Below, piece by piece: positions 7,072-13,550 of a stretch of DNA of 64,000 bases. Source of the DNA: Haladaptatus sp. DJG-WS-42 (GTDB lineage Archaea; Halobacteriota; Halobacteria; Halobacteriales; Halococcaceae); contig NZ_CP147243.1 in assembly GCF_037198285.1 (NCBI RefSeq), positions 2,534,422-2,598,421 of the forward strand, written 5' to 3'. Each line of letters begins with the position of its first letter. Position 1 is the stretch's first letter. Under the pieces are notes generated by a model that did no database searches, was not told the DNA's origin, and was given only the letters and a program-made list of their open reading frames with translations. The translations under genes and the position numbers were made by a program.

Positions 7072-8271
7072 ATGTCTGAGGCTGACGAACTTTTCACTCG
7101 AGAAGACCCCATCTTTGCGAACAAAGAGCTTCTCGAAATCAACCATCTACCGGACGGCGGACGAATCGTCGGGCGAGACGAGGAAATCGGTCACCTTGCA
7201 AACGCCGTGAACCCAGCAATTTTCGGACAGAGTCCGAGCAACGTGCTCATCTACGGAAAGACAGGCACCGGAAAATCACTCTGTGCGAAATACGTCTCCC
7301 GTCGGCTCATCGAGACTGCAGACGAGGAGGGCGTGACGGTTGCGATGGCGTACGTCGATTGTGCCCAGGACACGACTGAAACCCAAACGGTCCAGACCAT
7401 CGCCACCGCGGTCAACGACCCAGCGGTGACGGACATCAAAATCCCGGATAAGGGCATCTCGACTGCGACCTACTACAAGCGCCTCTGGAAGATTTTAGAC
7501 CAGCAGTACGACGTGGTGCTCGTCATCTTAGACGAAATCGACAAACTCGACAGCGACGGCATCTTGATGCAGCTCTCTCGGGCGGGCGAAGCCGGAAAGC
7601 TCCACCACTGCAAGGTTGGCGTCATCGGCATCAGCAACAAAATCAAGTACAAAGACCGAATGGACGAGCGCGTCCGTTCGTCGCTCTGTGAACGCGAGTA
7701 CGTCTTCCCGCCCTACGACGCGAACCAACTTCGAGAGATTATGGACGCCCGCTCTGACTCGTTTCGCGACAACGTCTTAGAGGAGTCCGTGATTCCGCGG
7801 GCCGCCGCTCTCGCCGCGCGCGAACACGGTGACGCCCGCAAGGCAATCGACATCCTTCGCTACGCCGGAGAAATCGCCCAGTCAACTGGGGCGAAAACGG
7901 TCAAAGAGGCGTTCATCGTCCAAGCGCGCGAACGCGCAGAAACCGACCGCTTTAGAGAACTCATCCGCGGTTCGACGCCACACTCCCGGTTCGTCCTCCA
8001 AGCGCTCACCGTCCTCTCGCTCAACAACCCGAATCAGGACGGCTTTCGTACGACCCGAATCTACGACGTGTACAAAGAAATCTGCAGGCAGGAGGGCTCT
8101 GACTTTCTCTCGCTCCGTCGGGTCCGCGACCTCCTCAAAGAACACGCCTTCCTCGACATCATCGAGCAAGCCCACCGCAGCGGCGGTAGTGCCGAAGGCA
8201 GCTACACCGAACACCAGCTGCTCGAGGAACCAGCCGTCGTAAAGAAGGTTCTCGTCGAAACAACTGAGTAG
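7072..8271 (+). CDS. orc1: Orc1/Cdc6 replication initiator
   Basis: AAA+ initiator ATPase that binds the ORB elements and opens the origin. It has 399 residues. The Walker A is GKTGTGKS (about residues 63-70), the Walker B LVILDEIDKL (about residues 146-155), and a sensor segment follows (GVIGISNKIKYKDRMDERV). The C-terminal part (from about residue 290, SRFVLQALTVLSLNNP) is the winged-helix DNA-binding domain. The start MSEADELFTRED is typical of the origin-linked haloarchaeal Orc1. The gene abuts an inverted ORB, which suggests autoregulation. Confidence 0.96.
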   Translation: MSEADELFTREDPIFANKELLEINHLPDGGRIVGRDEEIGHLANAVNPAIFGQSPSNVLIYGKTGTGKSLCAKYVSRRLIETADEEGVTVAMAYVDCAQDTTETQTVQTIATAVNDPAVTDIKIPDKGISTATYYKRLWKILDQQYDVVLVILDEIDKLDSDGILMQLSRAGEAGKLHHCKVGVIGISNKIKYKDRMDERVRSSLCEREYVFPPYDANQLREIMDARSDSFRDNVLEESVIPRAAALAAREHGDARKAIDILRYAGEIAQSTGAKTVKEAFIVQARERAETDRFRELIRGSTPHSRFVLQALTVLSLNNPNQDGFRTTRIYDVYKEICRQEGSDFLSLRRVRDLLKEHAFLDIIEQAHRSGGSAEGSYTEHQLLEEPAVVKKVLVETTE

Positions 8272-8307
8272 TAGCGTCTCTCAGCGACCGCACTCCCTGC
8301 GCCCGCA

Positions 8308-8326
8308 TTTCACCGGAAACCCGGTG
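8308..8326 (-). repeat. ORB element 8 (downstream of orc1)
   Basis: On the plus strand TTTCACCGGAAACCCGGTG, in the same orientation as elements 6 and 7. It lies in the short gap after orc1, about 1.25 kb from element 7. Confidence 0.85.
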
Positions 8327-8350
8327 CGCGTGCGACACAATTTATCCTTC

Positions 8351-9397
8351 CTACTTGTGCCCTTCAGCGACTCGTTCACCAACCGACACGCCGTTCCAAA
8401 ACGCCGCGTGTACCCGCCCCTCGCCAACGACCCAATCTCCGGCGAAGAACAGCCCTTCGTCTTCTGCGCTCCGAACGGTCTCTTCATCGACACGGACATC
8501 CGGGAGTGCATAGCGCCACCCTTGGGTATCGACCCAATCAGGGTCTGCCAGTCGAGAATCGTCGAGTAACACCGCAACGAGTTGTGCAACACGGCGTCCC
8601 GCTCGCTCCGTGGGCAGGTCGTAGTGTTCTTCCGACCATGCCGGGCTCAACTGGACGACGAGCAGACTCTCGCCGTCCGGGACGTGTCCGGGCTTACACT
8701 CCTCGCGTGAAAGCCAGCCAACCGGATGTTCGCGGTCTCCGTTGACGAGCGCGTAGTAGGGCACCTCAATCGAGAAGGGATAGTGGAGCAACACCGAGCG
8801 AATCGTTCGGTAGGGCACAGCGTCGATGGCCTCTACGAGTTGCCGCCGTCGAGCGTCAATCCACTGGCTTCGCCGGAGAATCCCAGATGTTTGCGGTGCG
8901 GGCGGTGTAAGAATCACCGTCTCGAACCGACCAACAGCCGTATCGGTCGTATCGAAAAGCTGCCAACCAGCCCAATCGCCGTCGGCTGTCCGTTCGAGCC
9001 GAGCGATTTCCACGCCCTTTTCGACCGTCGCAGCCGCCTCCCCGAGCAACCGCTTTGCAAACTGGGTGAGGCCGGTTTCGTAGCTCCACTTGTGGGCTTC
9101 CTCCCTGTCTCCACGACGAATCTGCCCGCTCGCATCGTGCGTCCAGACGGGAGCGTCGATGTCTACGAGCCCGTCGGTTCCAAGCGAGGTAAGCAACGTC
9201 TCTGTCCGGTCGTCTGCGGGCTTGATGTAGTTTGCACCGAGGTCGTAGTAACATCCGTTCCGACGCCGCGTTGCCGCTCTGCCACCGACGCCGCGGCTCT
9301 TTTCGAAAATCGTCACGTCGAAGTCTGCTTCTCGAAGGGCGTAGGCGACACCACACCCCGCGGCTCCGGCCCCGACGACTGCGAGCGGTTCAGTCAT
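8351..9397 (-). CDS. FAD/NAD(P)-dependent oxidoreductase (amine-oxidase/renalase-like)
   Basis: Flavoprotein of about 348 residues. It begins with the dinucleotide-binding motif VVGAGAAGCGVAYALRE and the following acidic residue in IFEKSRGVGGR, then GGRAATRR and DLGANYI, the usual pattern of the renalase/amine-oxidase group. The C-terminal FAD motif is LFFAGDWVVGEGRVHAA. The ATG at 9397 is preferred over an in-frame GTG six codons upstream. The substrate is unknown. The gene is convergent with orc1, and its 3' end lies just after ORB element 8. Confidence 0.83.
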   Translation of the reverse strand: MTEPLAVVGAGAAGCGVAYALREADFDVTIFEKSRGVGGRAATRRRNGCYYDLGANYIKPADDRTETLLTSLGTDGLVDIDAPVWTHDASGQIRRGDREEAHKWSYETGLTQFAKRLLGEAAATVEKGVEIARLERTADGDWAGWQLFDTTDTAVGRFETVILTPPAPQTSGILRRSQWIDARRRQLVEAIDAVPYRTIRSVLLHYPFSIEVPYYALVNGDREHPVGWLSREECKPGHVPDGESLLVVQLSPAWSEEHYDLPTERAGRRVAQLVAVLLDDSRLADPDWVDTQGWRYALPDVRVDEETVRSAEDEGLFFAGDWVVGEGRVHAAFWNGVSVGERVAEGHK

Positions 9398-9515
9398 ACC
9401 AGCGTTTCGGGCCACGACGCCAAAGCCTGTGGCATGGACGGAATGATTTCCAGTGTCGATTCCAGACCTGCTTTCAGAGGAAGCTTTGAGATGCTCCCCT
9501 GCTTACCCCACCACA

Positions 9516-10298
9516 GTGCCCACGCCAACCCTCGACCGAATCACCGTCTATCCAATCAAGTCGCTCGATGGCGTCACCTGTGACCGGGCGACGCTGGTCA
9601 AAAACGGCGGCCTCTCCCACGACCGTACGTACGCACTCGTTGCTGCGGACGGCCGGTTCGTAAACGGCAAACGCACGGCGACAGTCCACGGGCTCGCGCT
9701 CTCGATGAACCTTGAAACGAATCGAGCGACCATCGGCGTGCGCGGAACTGACCAGTCTGTGTCCGGCCACGTAGACGACCACCGCGACCGGTTCGAGGCG
9801 TGGCTTTCTACCTACTTCGACCGGGAGGTCTCGCTCGAAAAACAATCGGAGGGCGGCGCGCCTGACGACACGGACGCGTCGGGTCCAACGGTCGTCGCGA
9901 CCACCACGCTCGCCGAAATCGCCTCGTGGTACGACCTCTCGGTTTCGAACGTCCGCAGGCGCTTTCGGGCGAACCTCGAACTCGGTGGGTGTCCGCCGTT
10001 CTGGGAAGACCAGCTCTATGGCGACCCCGGCACAGCCAAACCATTCACCATCGGTGAGACAACCTTCGCAGGGACGAACCCGTGCCAGCGATGTGTCGTT
10101 CCAACCCGTGACCCAGACACCGGCGAGGCGACACCGGCGTTTCGAACAAGGTTCGTCACCCGCCGTGAGGAAACGCTTCCCGAGTGGGCCACCCGCGAGC
10201 AGTTCGACCACTTCTTTCGCGTGACGGTGAACACGACCGTCCCCGAGTCAGATTGGGGGAACGAGATTCACGTGGGAGATCGCGTCACGGTGTTGTAA
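9516..10298 (+). CDS. MOSC domain protein with N-terminal beta-barrel
   Basis: 260 residues from a GTG start; the longer frame from 9453 would overlap the promoter region of the divergent gene. The N-terminal MOSC_N barrel has the typical IKSLDGV and GLSHDRTYALV motifs. The C-terminal MOSC domain contains the family cysteine in NPCQRCVVPTRDPDTGE. MOSC proteins are linked to molybdenum-cofactor sulfuration or to Mo-dependent reductases such as YcbX/mARC. The exact substrate is not inferable and no molybdenum cofactor gene is nearby. Confidence 0.82.
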   Translation: MPTPTLDRITVYPIKSLDGVTCDRATLVKNGGLSHDRTYALVAADGRFVNGKRTATVHGLALSMNLETNRATIGVRGTDQSVSGHVDDHRDRFEAWLSTYFDREVSLEKQSEGGAPDDTDASGPTVVATTTLAEIASWYDLSVSNVRRRFRANLELGGCPPFWEDQLYGDPGTAKPFTIGETTFAGTNPCQRCVVPTRDPDTGEATPAFRTRFVTRREETLPEWATREQFDHFFRVTVNTTVPESDWGNEIHVGDRVTVL

Positions 10299-10374
10299 CG
10301 CTCTAGAACACTGTGTACGAACCTCGTCAACCGGCACAGTCATACACCACACGTCCCTACTGCCGCTATTAGAC

Positions 10375-11142
10375 ATGTCGGTCGAATCGACCTCCGGACT
10401 GTTTACCCAAGCGCAGTTACACGAGGCACTTGACGACGGCACGCTTCCTGCATGGGCAGAACGCCACTACGAGGGTTTTCGAAACGCGATGCTTGGAACC
10501 CACGACGGTGCACCATTCCCGTGTTATTTCGGCATGGAATCAGAACGAAGCGGCGACGCACTCTACACCTTCTGTGACTCGATGACCGAGGAGTCGGCAC
10601 TGCTCGCCCTCACGGACACCCTCTTCGAGTACGTCCAGGTGTTCGAAGAGTACGGCGAGCGAACATCGCTGGTCATCTTCTTTAGACCACCTGAGCAAGC
10701 ATTGGGCGAAGCCGAGTACAGAGACCACTTCTGGAACATCCTCCAGTTCCTCCACGACCACGACCCGGAACCGTGGCCACACCACATCCCAACCGACCCA
10801 ACAGACCCCTACTGGGAGTTCTGCTTTGCCGGTGAGCCGATGTTTCCAACCGCCCGTGCGCCATTTTACGAACAGCGCATGAGCCGGCACACGCCACACG
10901 GCCTCGAAATTACGGCCCAACCACGCGCCATTTTCGAGGGTATCACAGGCGACACCGAGGCTGGAAAAGAAGCGCGGCGCATCATCAGAGACCGTATCGA
11001 GGACTACGACGGCGTCTGCCCGCACGCGGACATCGGTGACTGGGGCGATTCACACACCCGCGAGTGGAAACAGTACCTCCTCCCCGAGCGAAACGAGGAC
11101 ACCATCGAGGCGTGTCCGCTCACTATTACCGCACTCAGATGA
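10375..11142 (+). CDS. YqcI/YcgG family protein
   Basis: 255-residue cytoplasmic protein with features I recall for the YqcI/YcgG family: APFPCYFG near residue 45, LVIFFRPPE, a histidine-rich central segment (PWPHHIPTDP), CFAGEPMFPTA and the C-terminal DYDGVCPHADIGDWGD. No catalytic function is established. Its stop overlaps the start of the isochorismatase-like gene (ATGA at 11139-11142), so the two are co-translated. Confidence 0.75.
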   Translation: MSVESTSGLFTQAQLHEALDDGTLPAWAERHYEGFRNAMLGTHDGAPFPCYFGMESERSGDALYTFCDSMTEESALLALTDTLFEYVQVFEEYGERTSLVIFFRPPEQALGEAEYRDHFWNILQFLHDHDPEPWPHHIPTDPTDPYWEFCFAGEPMFPTARAPFYEQRMSRHTPHGLEITAQPRAIFEGITGDTEAGKEARRIIRDRIEDYDGVCPHADIGDWGDSHTREWKQYLLPERNEDTIEACPLTITALR

Positions 11143-11702
11143 CTGAACTTTCCGACAACACAGCGCTCATCACCATCGACGTACAGGCTGGCTTCGATGA
11201 CCCCGCATGGGGGCCGCGAAACAACCCTGACATGGAAGCGAACCTCGACACCTTGCTCGCCGCGTGGCGCGAGGCCGGTCGGCCCGTCTTCCACGTCAAA
11301 CACCATTCGACAGAGCCCGACTCACCGCTGCGACCAGACCAGCCCGGAAGCGCGCTCAGAGAGGGGCTTGCCGCAGCAGGCGAACCCGTCATCACCAAAA
11401 ACGTAAACAGTGCGTTCATCGGGACGGACTTGGAATCCCGACTCAAAACCGAAGGAATCACGACGCTCGTTCTCGCCGGATTGACGACAGACCACTGCGT
11501 CTCAACGACGGCGCGAATGGCAGAAAATCTCGGCTTTACGGTGTACGTCGTCGCAGACGCGACAGCGACGCACGAACGCACCGGGTACGATGGGACAGCG
11601 TACGATGCAGCCCAATCTCACGCACTCGCACTTGCACACCTCAATGGCGAGTTTGCGACAGTGCTCGACACCGCGACGCTGCTCGGTGTGGAGGCGAAAT
11701 AG
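11139..11702 (+). CDS. Isochorismatase-like cysteine hydrolase
   Basis: 187-residue alpha/beta hydrolase of the isochorismatase/nicotinamidase superfamily. The catalytic Asp is in ALITIDVQAGF, the Lys region in VITKNVNSAF, and the nucleophilic Cys in LTTDHCVSTTARMA. It overlaps the YqcI/YcgG gene by four bases, and a functional link is likely but undefined. The substrate could be a carbamoyl or amide compound. The usual metal-binding residues of true nicotinamidase are not obvious. Confidence 0.85.
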   Translation: MTELSDNTALITIDVQAGFDDPAWGPRNNPDMEANLDTLLAAWREAGRPVFHVKHHSTEPDSPLRPDQPGSALREGLAAAGEPVITKNVNSAFIGTDLESRLKTEGITTLVLAGLTTDHCVSTTARMAENLGFTVYVVADATATHERTGYDGTAYDAAQSHALALAHLNGEFATVLDTATLLGVEAK

Positions 11703-11781
11703 CCGACAGCCGCTTGTTTTCAGGACCACCAGCTATGCGCGCTCGCCGTAGTTCATTGCCTAGACACCACCTCTGTAGGCC

Positions 11782-11801
11782 ACACCGGATTTCCGGTGAA
11801 A
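11782..11801 (+). repeat. Remote ORB element
   Basis: ACACCGGATTTCCGGTGAAA, in the same orientation as elements 1-5 and with the same GGATT variant as element 3. It lies about 4.7 kb from the inverted pair and close to the 3' end of a tiny minus-strand ORF. Confidence 0.8.
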
Positions 11802-11805
11802 ATCG

Positions 11806-11895
11806 CTAGAGGAAAATGCTCGCCACAACCCCAATGAAGATGAGCACGAACGTCAGGATGATGACCAGCCGGAAGAATCGGTCTGCGCCTTGCAT
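11806..11895 (-). CDS. 29-residue single-span membrane microprotein
   Basis: A minus-strand ATG at 11895 opens a 29-codon frame that reads MQGADRFFRL followed by one hydrophobic helix (VIILTFVLIFIGVVASIFL) and a TAG stop. A TATA-like element (AGCATATATACT on the coding strand) is centred about 28 nt upstream of the ATG, where a leaderless haloarchaeal promoter would sit. The sequence is a clean positive-inside membrane anchor. No function can be assigned. It could be chance, but the promoter spacing and the transmembrane quality argue for a real gene. Confidence 0.55.
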   Translation of the reverse strand: MQGADRFFRLVIILTFVLIFIGVVASIFL

Positions 11896-11917
11896 GACTG
11901 GACCTTCGCCCGCAGAC

Positions 11918-11929
11918 AGTATATATGCT
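11918..11929 (-). promoter_or_regulatory. TATA-like promoter of the microprotein
   Basis: On the minus strand AGCATATATACT, at the spacing expected for a transcript that starts at or near the ATG at 11895. Confidence 0.5.
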
Positions 11930-12278
11930 TGCAGACTGGGGAGTCATCTCTGAAGATAGGTTTTCGGTGGCACTTGGTGCCCAACTCGGCAGAACTCACC
12001 GCAACGGGCAGGACTATGCTATGCCACCCCGAACCAATCGATTGCAACATTCGGTGTAGCGCTCCACCTACCCGATGTTCGAGAAACCGGGCTGTGGTGT
12101 TTCTCTTTGGTGCCATACCAGACACCGGGCCACCGCGGCCACTAGCCCGCTTCCTGCAATACGAGACACAGTTCCTCGTTCGTTGAGCACCTGCGCCGCC
12201 CCTTTTGCATTACTTATGGTAATCTATACGTTTGCAAAATTATTTCTGGTATTATCGGACAAAAACTAAATCTATTTC
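11930..12278. other. Intergenic segment
   Basis: The plus-strand frames here (around 11890-12186 and 12075-12269) have arginine- and proline-rich shadow-like translations and no promoter, so I call no gene. The last about 80 bases are AT-rich and hold the promoter of the next gene (TTATGGTAATCTATACG). Confidence 0.5.
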
Positions 12279-12292
12279 ACGGTTTTTACCGT
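12279..12292 (+). promoter_or_regulatory. Inverted repeat abutting the start of the PLP enzyme gene
   Basis: ACGGTTTTTACCGT, five-base arms around a four-base centre, ending one base before the ATG at 12294. A repressor bound here would cover the transcription start. This is a candidate operator for a sulfur-amino-acid regulator. Confidence 0.45.
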
Positions 12293-12293
12293 A

Positions 12294-13550
12294 ATGTATC
12301 GTATGGATTGGCGAGCGCGTTCCACGGATACACAGCATGTCGAGACGGTGTCGGTCACCTGCGGGGAGAAAGCACAGGCTGGCAAGGACCACGTTGGCGA
12401 CGTGACGGTGCCCATTCACCTCTCCTCTACGTTTGCGGTCCCGGGTATCGACCCGACGGCCGATCTCCTCTCGCTTGACCCGGACGCAAACGAGTACGTC
12501 TACTCTCGGCTCTCGAATCCGACGCGAAACGCGGTCGAGACCCGTCTCGCTGCCCTTGAAGGCGGCGACAACGCGTTCGCCTTTGCCTCTGGCACTGCCG
12601 CAATCGCAACGGTGGCGATGGCCGCGCTCACCCCGGGCGACCACGTCGTCGCCTTCGACGACCTTTACGGCGGCACCAAAGCGATGTTCACGCTATTTCT
12701 CCCCGAAAAACTCGGCATCGAAGTCAGCTTCGTGGACGCACGCGACACCGAAAACGTCCGTGACGCGATGCAGGACAACACCGCGCTCATCTGGATGGAG
12801 ACGCCGACGAACCCGCTGCTCCACCTTTGTGACATCGAAGCCATCGCGGGCGTCGCACAGGAACACGGCGCGCTGTTCGGCGTCGACAACACCTTCCTCT
12901 CGCCGTACTTCCAACAGCCACTCGCCCTCGGCGCGGACGTGGTCGTCCACAGCACGACGAAATATCTGAACGGGCATTCCGATTCAATGGGTGGCGTCGC
13001 CATCACCAACAACCCCGACCTCGCAGATAGCCTCAAGTTTCTCCAACAAATCGGTCTCGGAAACATGCTCTCGCCGTTCGACTCCTACCTCCTGCTTCGC
13101 GGACTCAAGACGCTCCCGATGCGGATGCGCCAGCACGCAGAAAATGCCCAAGCCGTCGCCGAGTTCCTCGACGGTCACGACCTCGTGGAAACCGTCTACT
13201 TCCCCGGCTTAGCGAGCCACCCACAAGCCGACCTCGCCCGCCAGCAGATGTCCGGCCCCGGCGGCGTCGTGACCGCGGTGTTCAACGGCTCGCTCGAAAC
13301 CGTCGAACACCTCGTTGCAGAACTCGACGAGTTCACGTTCGCCGTCAGTCTCGGTGGGGTTGAATCGCTGGTCGAACACCCCGCGTCGCTCACGCACTCA
13401 GAACTCTCGCCGGAAGAACGCGCAGCTCTCGGCATCACTGACACACTTCTGCGATTCTCCGTCGGTGTCGAACACATAGACGACCTCATCGCAGACCTCG
13501 AGTCTGCCCTTGCGGCGGTCGAAGACCGCGCCGTTCACACCGCAGACTAG
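12294..13550 (+). CDS. Cys/Met-metabolism PLP-dependent enzyme (cystathionine gamma-lyase/synthase type)
   Basis: 418-residue PLP enzyme of the trans-sulfuration family. Family landmarks are YSRLSNPTRNAVETRLAALEGG, the aromatic-stacking YGGT, MWxETPTNP-like WMETPTNPLL, DNTFLSPYFQQP, and the Schiff-base lysine in HSTTKYLNGHSD. The end segment SLGGVESLVEHPASLTH is also typical. Sequence alone does not distinguish gamma-lyase, gamma-synthase and O-acetylhomoserine sulfhydrylase. A second ATG nine bases later is possible. The stop overlaps by four bases the 3' end of the convergent FAD/Fe-S gene. Confidence 0.9.
   Translation: MYRMDWRARSTDTQHVETVSVTCGEKAQAGKDHVGDVTVPIHLSSTFAVPGIDPTADLLSLDPDANEYVYSRLSNPTRNAVETRLAALEGGDNAFAFASGTAAIATVAMAALTPGDHVVAFDDLYGGTKAMFTLFLPEKLGIEVSFVDARDTENVRDAMQDNTALIWMETPTNPLLHLCDIEAIAGVAQEHGALFGVDNTFLSPYFQQPLALGADVVVHSTTKYLNGHSDSMGGVAITNNPDLADSLKFLQQIGLGNMLSPFDSYLLLRGLKTLPMRMRQHAENAQAVAEFLDGHDLVETVYFPGLASHPQADLARQQMSGPGGVVTAVFNGSLETVEHLVAELDEFTFAVSLGGVESLVEHPASLTHSELSPEERAALGITDTLLRFSVGVEHIDDLIADLESALAAVEDRAVHTAD

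Noticed and set aside
11890-12269. Plus-strand frames in the gap before the PLP enzyme
   Set aside because: The frames are short, of shadow-like Arg/Pro-rich translation, and overlap each other; no promoter or ribosome site.
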